Source of the DNA: an uncultured Peptococcaceae bacterium
GTDB lineage: Bacteria; Bacillota; Peptococcia; Peptococcales; Peptococcaceae
Direction: 5' to 3'
Length of the DNA: 17,360 bases
Assembly: GCA_958451915.1 (NCBI GenBank)
Contig: CAUDRX010000034.1
Coordinates: 1-17,360 of the forward strand
Both the position numbers and the translations under genes were made by a program. The notes under the pieces are model-generated. The model worked only from the letters and a program-made list of their open reading frames with translations. It did not search any database and had not been told where the DNA came from. This document shows, piece after piece, positions 1 to 6,789 of the stretch. How positions within the stretch are numbered: position 1 is the first letter of the stretch; the number at the start of each line of letters is the position of its first letter.

Positions 1-91
1 AGTGTAGGCTCGATTTTTGTTATTTCGAGTATCTACTCTATGGGGAGCTTATCAAGTAGCATGTTGCACGCGATCTTTTTGTTTTATGGGA

Positions 92-643
92 TCAGGCGAT
101 GGAATGCCCGAGTCTGTAGGCTTCATCGACCTCTGGTTTTCCAGCGATGTCACCGGCGTCCATGTTGCCGCCGGCGAGCACATGGCCGAGATTGGTCCAG
201 CCGAGATGTTCCATGAGGTGGTCATAGTACTGGACGACGTCGTCAAAGCCGTGGCCTTCCGCCGCCATCAGCAGCGCGCTGCTGCGCCCGTGACCGCGCA
301 GCAGGTTGCCGTCGCCTTCTTCCAGTGCGAAGAGGCGGTCGATGGTGGTGCGGAGCTGGCCGCTCATGTTCCAGTAGTAGAGTGGGGAAGCCAGCACGAC
401 GACGTCGCTGTCTTTGATCACTGGGTAGATCTGGTCCATGTCGTCCTGCTGCACGCAAGGACAGTCCTTGCTGCTGTGGCCGCCGAAGCAGCCGCGGCAA
501 CCGTGGATGTCCATACTGCCAAGATAAAAGGTGGTGACTTTGTGGCCGGCGCTTTCGGCACCTTCTGCAAAGGCTCTGACCAGAGCAGAGGTGTTGCCGT
601 TCTTGCGTGGGCTACCATTTAAGATAACGATGTTCTCACTCAT
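92..643 (-). CDS. NAD(P)H-dependent FMN reductase / iron-sulfur flavoprotein-like protein
   Basis: This 183-residue protein has a flavodoxin-like fold and probably moves electrons from NAD(P)H through FMN to quinone, nitro or similar acceptors in the cytosol; the substrate is unknown. It opens with a beta strand and the phosphate-binding loop GSPRKNGNT (residues 10-18), typical of the FMN_red family, and has a second flavin-contact motif, SPLYYWNMSGQ. A cysteine cluster CRGC then CPC (C49, C52, C61, C63) sits where iron-sulfur flavoproteins and relatives carry cysteines. Whether it binds a 4Fe-4S cluster cannot be told from sequence. I chose the ATG at 643 over the upstream ATG at 703 because AGGAGG lies 8 bases before it and the family motif begins right after it. 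It is divergent from an HxlR regulator, which probably controls it. Confidence 0.85.
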   Translation of the reverse strand: MSENIVILNGSPRKNGNTSALVRAFAEGAESAGHKVTTFYLGSMDIHGCRGCFGGHSSKDCPCVQQDDMDQIYPVIKDSDVVVLASPLYYWNMSGQLRTTIDRLFALEEGDGNLLRGHGRSSALLMAAEGHGFDDVVQYYDHLMEHLGWTNLGHVLAGGNMDAGDIAGKPEVDEAYRLGHSIA

Positions 644-689
644 GTTTGGTTCCTCCTGATCTGTGAGATAGATGGTTTTTGTCGCGTTA

Positions 690-718
690 TTGACAGAACC
701 CATGGTTCATACTATGAT
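690..718 (+). promoter_or_regulatory. Promoter for the HxlR regulator gene
   Basis: A consensus TTGACA (690-695) is separated by exactly 17 bases from TATGAT (713-718). The start point would be near 725, about 66 bases before the ATG at 791. The -10 overlaps the palindrome at 706-729, so a bound repressor would shut off both directions and give autoregulation. Confidence 0.65.
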
Positions 719-729
719 CATAGCATGAA
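706..729. promoter_or_regulatory. Palindromic operator candidate between divergent genes
   Basis: The 12-base core CTATGATCATAG (712-723) is a perfect palindrome. It is extended by outer arms TTCAT (706-710) and ATGAA (725-729), so 22 of 24 positions are symmetric, with only the 711/724 pair mismatched. It covers the -10 elements of both divergent promoters. HxlR proteins are dimeric winged-helix regulators that bind palindromes and often control the divergent gene; assigning this site to the neighbouring HxlR protein is inference. Confidence 0.6.
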
Positions 730-744
730 TGTAAATAAAGACAA
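717..744 (-). promoter_or_regulatory. Promoter for the flavoprotein gene
   Basis: Reading leftward, TTGTCT (744-739, 4 of 6 to the -35 consensus) is followed after 16 bases by TATGAT (722-717, 5 of 6 to the -10 consensus). Transcription would start near 710, giving a leader of about 67 bases. The -10 lies inside the palindrome shared with the opposing promoter. Confidence 0.5.
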
Positions 745-756
745 GTACGCACATCA

Positions 757-769
757 AAGTACAGTACTT
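757..769. promoter_or_regulatory. Second palindrome in the HxlR leader
   Basis: AAGTAC (757-762) and GTACTT (764-769) form a perfect inverted repeat around one central base, and another AAGTAC lies at 743-748. The site is in the transcribed leader of the HxlR gene, just before its ribosome binding site. It could be a second operator or chance. Confidence 0.35.
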
Positions 770-790
770 ACCTGAAGGAGAGTGACTTTC

Positions 791-1123
791 ATGGGCTTTC
801 GCTGCATCGCCGATGAGCAACTTGAAAATACAGGCTTTAGTTATACTTTATCGCTGATCAATGGAAAATATAAGATGACCATCCTTTATACGCTGATGGA
901 GTTTGGTGTGGTGCGTTTCAATGAGATGAAAAAATACATCGGCGGCATCTCGTATAAGACCCTCAGCGCCAATCTCAAGGAGTTGGAAGCCGACGGCCTC
1001 GTGCACCGCGAGGAGTATCCACAGATCCCGCCGAAGGTGGAGTATAGCCTCACCGAGCGCGGCAAGTCGCTGATCCCCATCCTCGATGGGATGTGCGAGT
1101 GGGGCGACAAGAATCGGTTGTAA
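791..1123 (+). CDS. HxlR-family winged-helix transcriptional regulator
   Basis: This 110-residue protein is a member of the HxlR (MarR-like) family of small dimeric DNA-binding regulators. The family signature is clear: an N-terminal helix NGKYKMTILYTL, the helix-turn-helix FNEMKKYIGGISYKTLSANL, then LKELEADGLVHREEY and the wing sequence PPKVEYSLTERGKSL. A single early cysteine (MGFRC, Cys5) sits near the position of the redox-sensing cysteine in YodB-type members. A second cysteine is near the C-terminus (MCEWG). I chose the ATG at 791 because AAGGAG (775-780) is 10 bases away; the GTG at 782 would leave only 1 base of spacing. It is divergent from a flavin reductase, a common arrangement for quinone or electrophile responses. 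The actual signal is not shown by sequence. Confidence 0.88.
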   Translation: MGFRCIADEQLENTGFSYTLSLINGKYKMTILYTLMEFGVVRFNEMKKYIGGISYKTLSANLKELEADGLVHREEYPQIPPKVEYSLTERGKSLIPILDGMCEWGDKNRL

Positions 1124-1135
1124 AGCCATATTTTT

Positions 1136-1170
1136 GCCACGGGTGATTGCGTTCGCTCGTGGCTTCTTTT
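1136..1170 (+). terminator. Rho-independent terminator after the HxlR gene
   Basis: GCCACG (1136-1141) pairs with CGTGGC (1158-1163). The stem continues inward for four more pairs, two of them G-U, to an 8-base loop, and TTCTTTT follows. It starts 12 bases after the HxlR stop codon. Confidence 0.75.
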
Positions 1171-1175
1171 ATAAT
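1147..1175 (+). promoter_or_regulatory. Putative proS promoter overlapping the terminator
   Basis: A perfect TATAAT (1170-1175) lies at the end of the terminator T-tract, with TTGCGT (1147-1152, only 3 of 6) 17 bases upstream inside the terminator hairpin. The predicted start near 1182 leaves about 43 bases of leader before proS. That is too short for a T-box, and no T-box sequence is visible. Confidence 0.45.
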
Positions 1176-1224
1176 TAAATGTTGTAGTCAATGAATGATC
1201 CAAATTTTGGGGGTATTTAACGAT

Positions 1225-2928
1225 ATGAGAATGAAACATGCTTTGATCCCTACGCTGCGCGACGTGCCAGCGGAGGCTCAGATCCCTAGCCATCAGCTCC
1301 TGCTCAAGGCAGGCTACATCCAGAAAGTGGCCGCAGGGATGTACACCTACCTGCCGCTCGGCAAGCGCGTGCTGGCGAAGGTGGAAGCGATCGTGCGCGA
1401 AGAGATGGACGCGGCAGATGGCCAGGAGATCCTCATGCCGATCACCCAGCCGGCTGAACTCTGGGAAGAGTCGGGCCGCTGGGGTGCCTATGGCGATGAG
1501 ATGATGCGCGTCACCGACCGCCACGGGCGTCAGTTCTGCCTCGGGCCAACGCACGAGGAAGTCGTCACTGACATCTGCCGTCAGTTCATCCGCAGCTACA
1601 AGCAGCTGCCGCTGCGTCTGTATCAGATCCAGAACAAATACCGCGACGAGCGCCGTCCACGTTTTGGCCTCATGCGCGGCCGTGAATTTGTGATGAAGGA
1701 CCTCTATTCCTTTGACATCGATGAAGCCGGTCTGGATCAGGCGTATCAGGATATGTATGACGCCTACAGCCGCGTCTTCAGCCGCTGCGGGCTGACCTTC
1801 CGCCCGGTGCTGGCTGACAGCGGCCAGATCGGTGGCGGTTACACCCATGAGTTCATGGTCCTGGCAGAAAACGGTGAAGCGACCATCGCTTACTGTGACA
1901 GCTGCGACTTCGCCGCCAACATCGAGATCGCGGAAGCCAAGCCGGTCGCCTGCGACGACAAACATGACGAAGCACCGCTGGAAAAGATCGCCACCCCAGG
2001 CATCGCCACCATCGATGACATCTGCAACTTCCTCGGTGACAAGCCGGAGAATTCCATCAAGAGTGTGCTCATGCGCGCCGACGATGAACTCATCATGGTG
2101 CTCGTGCGCGGCGACCGCGAAGTCAACGATGTCAAGGTGATGCGCGTGCATCCATGCGTGAGCGAGATCGAGATGGCAGACGAAGACTTCATCGTCGAAA
2201 AGATCGGCGCCCATCCAGGTTCCCTTGGGCCAGTCGGTCTCAGTGACATCAAGATCTACGCCGACCTCGAACTCCAGGGCCGTACCGGCCTGGCCTGCGG
2301 CGCCAACGAAGACGGCTATCATTTCATCCATGTCGACATGGCGCGCGATCTGCCGGACGTCACCTACCACGACCTGCGCATGCTTGGCGAAGGTGAGACA
2401 TGCCCGGTCTGCGGGGGCACCATCAAGACCGCCCGCGGCATCGAAGTCGGTCAGGTCTTCAAGCTCGGCACCAAGTATTCCGAAGCCCTTGGCGCCACCG
2501 TCCTCGATGAGAATGGCAAGAGCATCGTCCTGCAGATGGGCTGCTACGGCATCGGTGTCAGCCGCACCATCGCTGCTGCTGTGGAGCAGCACTATGATGA
2601 AAAGGGCCTCGTCTGGCCAAAAGCCATGGCCCCATACCATGCCAGCCTGGTTATCGTCAATGTCAAAGATGAGGCTCAGATGGCAGCAGGGGAAGCGCTT
2701 TACGAACGTCTCCAGGCAGCTGGCTTCGATATCCTTCTGGATGATCGCAGGGAACGTGCCGGTGTTAAGTTCAATGATGCGGATCTCATCGGCCTGCCAG
2801 TGCGCATCACCGTTGGCAAGAAGATCAGTGAAGGCCTTGTGGAATACAAGCTGCGCACATCCGATGATGTGGAAGAATGCAGCGTAGATGAAGTGATCGA
2901 AAAATTGACTGCCTTTTATAATGAATGA
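1225..2928 (+). CDS. proS: Prolyl-tRNA synthetase, bacterial type with editing domain
   Basis: This 567-residue cytosolic enzyme attaches proline to tRNA-Pro, and its length matches the usual bacterial form of about 570. Class II signatures are visible: motif 2 around RDERRPRFGLMRGREF and KDLYSFD, and motif 3 as GCYGIGVSR. Between them, roughly residues 225-400, is the INS domain that hydrolyses mischarged alanyl-tRNA-Pro. An anticodon-binding domain closes the protein. The ATG at 1225 gives the family-typical start MRMKHALIPTLRDVPAEAQ and has a weak GGGGG 11 bases upstream; the in-frame ATG at 1195 has no ribosome binding site and adds an atypical extension. polC follows after 16 bases, the proS-polC order also seen in Bacillus. 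Confidence 0.96.
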   Translation: MRMKHALIPTLRDVPAEAQIPSHQLLLKAGYIQKVAAGMYTYLPLGKRVLAKVEAIVREEMDAADGQEILMPITQPAELWEESGRWGAYGDEMMRVTDRHGRQFCLGPTHEEVVTDICRQFIRSYKQLPLRLYQIQNKYRDERRPRFGLMRGREFVMKDLYSFDIDEAGLDQAYQDMYDAYSRVFSRCGLTFRPVLADSGQIGGGYTHEFMVLAENGEATIAYCDSCDFAANIEIAEAKPVACDDKHDEAPLEKIATPGIATIDDICNFLGDKPENSIKSVLMRADDELIMVLVRGDREVNDVKVMRVHPCVSEIEMADEDFIVEKIGAHPGSLGPVGLSDIKIYADLELQGRTGLACGANEDGYHFIHVDMARDLPDVTYHDLRMLGEGETCPVCGGTIKTARGIEVGQVFKLGTKYSEALGATVLDENGKSIVLQMGCYGIGVSRTIAAAVEQHYDEKGLVWPKAMAPYHASLVIVNVKDEAQMAAGEALYERLQAAGFDILLDDRRERAGVKFNDADLIGLPVRITVGKKISEGLVEYKLRTSDDVEECSVDEVIEKLTAFYNE

Positions 2929-2944
2929 TTTCAGGTGATGGACC

Positions 2945-5900
2945 ATGAGCACAGCACAGGAAGAAAAGACCAGGTCGTTTGACTGCCTGGACTATGTCAG
3001 GCATTGTACTGTGAAAAAGATCGAGCTTTACAAGGACCGCCGGCTTTTAACAGCGCGCATCCAGATGCCGCAGGTCATCAATGTGGACGAATACGGCCAG
3101 CTCACGGCTTTCTATGCCAGACAGATGCAGGATGCCCTGCCAGAGGTGGCACATCTGGAGATCGCACTCATCCCGATCTATGGGACGCGTGATCTGGCGG
3201 ATGTTGTGAAAGAAGCGGATGTGCTGTGGCGGCTCCTGGGAGTGGAGAATTTCCACATCTTCCTGAAGATCGAAGAGGAGAAGGCAAAGAATGCTGTCCT
3301 GATCCGCTGCTCCAATCAGATCGCCTATCGGTCCCGTATCGGTACGAAGGAATTTACCCAGGCTGCTGAACGCCTTCTGGCGACAATGTGCCAGTGCACG
3401 GTGACGGTGGAGACGCGTTTCGAAGAAGACCACACACTTAAAGAAGTGCCGGACGACTTTTTCGGCCCTTCCAAACAGTGGGCAAAGATCCGGGCCGAGG
3501 AGCAGGCAAAAGCCAAAACAGCGCCGCGTCAGGGTACCAGTCGAAAGAGCAGTGCTTCTGGCGGCGGTGCCGGGGTGCTCAAAGGCAAGCTCATCAAGGC
3601 GCCGGTTTTGTCGGTCAGAGAGATCGAGGATGAGGAAAAGAGCGTCTGCCTGGCCGGAACGATCTTTGGTCTGGACAGCCGCGAGCTCAAATCGGGCCGT
3701 TCGCTGATCATGTTTGCCCTTACCGATCATACTGACTCTATCGACTGCAAGGTCTTTGCTGACAAGGACGAAGCCGACGATCTCAAAAAAGCTCTGAAAG
3801 AATCCAATGCCATCAAGGTACGCGGCAAGGTGCAGTATGACAGCTACTCCAACGAACTTGGCATGATCGTCAACGACATCAACCAGACCACGCTCGCCTG
3901 CCGTGTGGATAATGCACCGGAAAAGCGTGTCGAGCTGCATTTGCATACGCAGATGAGCAGCATGGATGGAATGAACGATGTCAAAGATCTGGTCAGGCTC
4001 GCGGCGCAGCTGGGACATAAAGCCATGGCAGTAACCGATCACGGCGTCGTGCAGGCTTTCCCTGATGCCTTCTCAGCCGGTGAAAAATACGGCGTCAAGA
4101 TCATCTATGGCACCGAGGCCTACATCATCGATGATGATGAGCCGGAGATCAATCTGCATGGCCGCAAGTCCTACCATTGCATCATCCTGGCGAAGAATAT
4201 GACTGGCCTTAAGAATCTCTACCGCCTGGTGACTGAATCTCAGCTGAGGTATTATCACCGCCGCCCGCGCATCCCCAAGCGCCTGATCAACTATGCGCGT
4301 GAAGGGCTGGTCATCGGCAGTGCCTGCGAAGCTGGCGAACTCATGCGTTATCTCGTGGCAAATCCAAACGATCCGGAAGGCCTTGAAAAGCTTGCCGAAT
4401 TTTACGATTACATCGAGATCCAGCCAATCGCCAACAATGCTTTCATGGTCCGTAATGGCATCATTGCGGATGAAGAAGGGCTGCGCGATCTCAACCGTGC
4501 CCTCTTTGAACTCGGCAAGCGTATGGGCAAGCCGGTCGTTGCGACTTGTGACGTGCATTTTGCCAACGAAGACGATGCCATCAATCGTGCCATCATCATG
4601 AAAAGCCGTGGTTTCAAGGATGCGGAAGAACAGGCACCGCTGTATTACCGCACCACCGAAGAGATGCTTGAAGAGTTCGCTTATCTTGGTGCGGAAGAAG
4701 CTTACAATGTTGTGGTCAGAAACCCCAATGCCGTGATCGCTGATTTTGAGAAGCTTGAGCCAGTACCGACGGTGCTCCATGCGCCGAAGATCGAAGGCGC
4801 CGAGGAGCAGATCGAACAGCTGACGCTGGAGAAGGCCCACCGTATGTATGGCGATCCCCTTCCGGAACTGATCCAAAAGCGCATCGACAAGGAACTCAAG
4901 TCGATCATCGGCAATGGCTACGCGGTGCTTTATCTGATCGCCCATAAGCTTGTCAAGAACTCCAACGACAACGGTTATGTCGTTGGCTCCCGAGGCTCAG
5001 TCGGGTCTTCGGTCGTGGCATATTTCACCAATATCACCGAGGTTAATGCTCTGCCGGCGCATTATCGGTGTCCAAACTGTCAATACAGCGAGTTCGATGA
5101 GAGCGGTACCTATGGCGCCGGTGTTGATATGCCGGATAAAAACTGCCCCGTCTGCGGTACGCCATTGGAAAAGGATGGTTTTGACATCCCGTTTGAGATC
5201 TTTCTTGGCTTCAAGGGAGATAAGATCCCGGATATCGACCTCAACTTTTCAGGTGATTACCAGAGCGGCGCCCATGCCTATACCGAAGAACTCTTCGGGA
5301 AGGACAACGTGTTCCGCGCTGGTACCCTGGCAACCGTAGCAGAAAAGACTGCCTACGGTTATGTACGCAAGTTTTTCGACGAGCTTCATGAGAAAAAGCG
5401 TGAAGCAGAGATCAATCGCCTGAAGCTTGGGTGTACAGGCGTCAAGCGCACCACCGGCCAGCACCCGGGCGGGCTCGTCGTCGTGCCAAAGGGCATAGAT
5501 GTTCACGATTTCACCCCGTTGCAGCGGCCGGCCGATGATGTGAAGACGGAGACGGTGACGACCCACTTCGATTACCATAAGATCGACCAGGGGCTTGTCA
5601 AGCTTGATATCCTCGGCCACGATGATCCGACGGTGATCAAGATGCTCGGTGATCTCACCGGCATTGACCCTACGACTGTGCCTCTCGATGATAAGGCCAC
5701 GCTCTCGTTGTTTTCTTCAACGGATGCCATCGGCGTTACACCGGAGCGCCTGAACTCACCGGTCGCTACTTATGGCATTCCCGAGTTCAATACCAGCTTT
5801 ACCCGCCAAATGCTGGAAGATACCCATCCGACAGCTTTCGCAGAGCTTTTGCGGATCTCCGGTTTTTCGCATGGTACCGATGTCTGGCTGAACAATGCCC

Positions 5901-6658
5901 AGGATCTGATCGTCAATGGCATCGCGCCCGTTTCCGAGACCATCTCCACACGCGATGATATCATGCTCTATCTGATCCAGCATGGCATGGATGAGAGCGT
6001 CTCTTTCAAGATCATGGAAGGCGTGCGCAAAGGCCGTGGTCTCAAGGAAGACCAGGAAGCGGCGATGCACGAGAACAAGATCCCACAGTGGTTCATTGAT
6101 TCCTGTAAGAAGATCAAATATCTTTTCCCTAAGGCACATGCTGTCGCTTATGTGATGATGGCCTTCCGTATTGCCTGGTTCAAGATCAACCAACCCCTCG
6201 CTTTTTATTCCAGCTATTTTTCCGTGCGTGGTATCGATGAGTTCGACATTGCTGTTATCCAGGAAGGCGAAGATACCGTGCGCCGTGCCATCGAGGAACT
6301 CTATGCCCAGGGCAGCGGCCTGAGCGCCAAGGATAAGAGCAAGATCACCGTGCTTGAAGTGGCCCTCGAACTGTATGCCCGCGGTTTCAAAGTGCTGCCG
6401 GTAAGCCTTGAAGAATCTTCTGCCACTCAGTTTATCATCAAGGACGAAGAAAAGGCGCTCCTGCCGCCGCTCATCGCCATCGACGGGCTTGGTGCTTCGC
6501 AGGCAGAAGATATTGTCAGAGGCCGACAGGAGAAGCCGTATTCCTCGCTGGAGGATATGAAGAAGCGCGGCAAGGTGGGCGACTCTATGATCGAAAAATT
6601 TAAATCTTTGGGAATAGTGGAACAATTGCCAGAGCTTGATCAAATCGTATTATTCTGA
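2945..6658 (+). CDS. polC: DNA polymerase III PolC-type alpha subunit lacking the 3'-5' exonuclease domain
   Basis: PolC is the replicative DNA polymerase of low-GC Gram-positives. This one has 1237 residues against about 1440 in Bacillus subtilis. In order: an N-terminal domain, an OB fold (about 215-318), a PHP domain from 329 (HLHT at 332-335), a zinc ribbon (C709, C712, C734, C737), the palm (PDIDLNFSG with D763 and D765; D888 in LDILGHDD), a helix-hairpin-helix-like region, and a C-terminal clamp-binding motif QIVLF. In standard PolC an exonuclease of roughly 180 residues splits the PHP domain. Here GTEAYIIDDDEP (389-400) runs almost directly into RKSYHCIILAKN (407-418), and no DxE exonuclease motif exists anywhere. 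The frame is continuous, so this is a clean absence rather than decay. AGGTGAT before the ATG serves as ribosome binding site. Confidence 0.96.
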   Translation: MSTAQEEKTRSFDCLDYVRHCTVKKIELYKDRRLLTARIQMPQVINVDEYGQLTAFYARQMQDALPEVAHLEIALIPIYGTRDLADVVKEADVLWRLLGVENFHIFLKIEEEKAKNAVLIRCSNQIAYRSRIGTKEFTQAAERLLATMCQCTVTVETRFEEDHTLKEVPDDFFGPSKQWAKIRAEEQAKAKTAPRQGTSRKSSASGGGAGVLKGKLIKAPVLSVREIEDEEKSVCLAGTIFGLDSRELKSGRSLIMFALTDHTDSIDCKVFADKDEADDLKKALKESNAIKVRGKVQYDSYSNELGMIVNDINQTTLACRVDNAPEKRVELHLHTQMSSMDGMNDVKDLVRLAAQLGHKAMAVTDHGVVQAFPDAFSAGEKYGVKIIYGTEAYIIDDDEPEINLHGRKSYHCIILAKNMTGLKNLYRLVTESQLRYYHRRPRIPKRLINYAREGLVIGSACEAGELMRYLVANPNDPEGLEKLAEFYDYIEIQPIANNAFMVRNGIIADEEGLRDLNRALFELGKRMGKPVVATCDVHFANEDDAINRAIIMKSRGFKDAEEQAPLYYRTTEEMLEEFAYLGAEEAYNVVVRNPNAVIADFEKLEPVPTVLHAPKIEGAEEQIEQLTLEKAHRMYGDPLPELIQKRIDKELKSIIGNGYAVLYLIAHKLVKNSNDNGYVVGSRGSVGSSVVAYFTNITEVNALPAHYRCPNCQYSEFDESGTYGAGVDMPDKNCPVCGTPLEKDGFDIPFEIFLGFKGDKIPDIDLNFSGDYQSGAHAYTEELFGKDNVFRAGTLATVAEKTAYGYVRKFFDELHEKKREAEINRLKLGCTGVKRTTGQHPGGLVVVPKGIDVHDFTPLQRPADDVKTETVTTHFDYHKIDQGLVKLDILGHDDPTVIKMLGDLTGIDPTTVPLDDKATLSLFSSTDAIGVTPERLNSPVATYGIPEFNTSFTRQMLEDTHPTAFAELLRISGFSHGTDVWLNNAQDLIVNGIAPVSETISTRDDIMLYLIQHGMDESVSFKIMEGVRKGRGLKEDQEAAMHENKIPQWFIDSCKKIKYLFPKAHAVAYVMMAFRIAWFKINQPLAFYSSYFSVRGIDEFDIAVIQEGEDTVRRAIEELYAQGSGLSAKDKSKITVLEVALELYARGFKVLPVSLEESSATQFIIKDEEKALLPPLIAIDGLGASQAEDIVRGRQEKPYSSLEDMKKRGKVGDSMIEKFKSLGIVEQLPELDQIVLF

Positions 6659-6693
6659 AAGCTTTAAATAGGATAAGTTATACTAATCCCCTG

Positions 6694-6717
6694 TTTACTT
6701 TTTATTAAACAAGTAAA
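6694..6717. promoter_or_regulatory. Inverted repeat just upstream of the PFOR promoter
   Basis: TTTACTT (6694-6700) and AAGTAAA (6711-6717) are perfect inverted copies 10 bases apart, ending exactly where the -35 element begins. This could be an operator for the oxidoreductase gene or a weak, T-poor end for polC. No proper polC terminator was seen. Confidence 0.35.
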
Positions 6718-6746
6718 TTGAGTTTGCAACAAAATTGTGCTAGAAT
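6718..6746 (+). promoter_or_regulatory. PFOR promoter with extended -10
   Basis: TTGAGT (6718-6723) is followed after 17 bases by TAGAAT (6741-6746), preceded directly by TGC, an extended -10 motif. The start would be near 6753, about 37 bases before the TTG start codon. Confidence 0.65.
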
Positions 6747-6789
6747 ATAGTCAAAGAGGTTTTTAAATTTTTGGGAGGAGGACTTTAAA

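Noticed and set aside
9..29. CTCGA / TCGAG inverted repeat near the left edge as terminator of the flavoprotein gene
   Set aside because: Only five pairs with an 11-base loop and no T-run on the relevant strand, so it does not look like a working terminator.
17..622. A 201-codon plus-strand frame at the window start
   Set aside because: It is antisense to the flavoprotein gene, whose minus-strand motifs (GSPRKNGNT, SPLYYWNMSGQ) and ribosome binding site are clear.
886..2952. A 688-codon open frame on the minus strand opposite proS
   Set aside because: It is the reverse of a confidently identified gene. Its translation shows no recognisable family and has low-complexity His/Asp/Ala-rich content, and there is no ribosome binding site or promoter for it. 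Scarcity of Leu and Ser codons that read as stops on the other strand explains its length.
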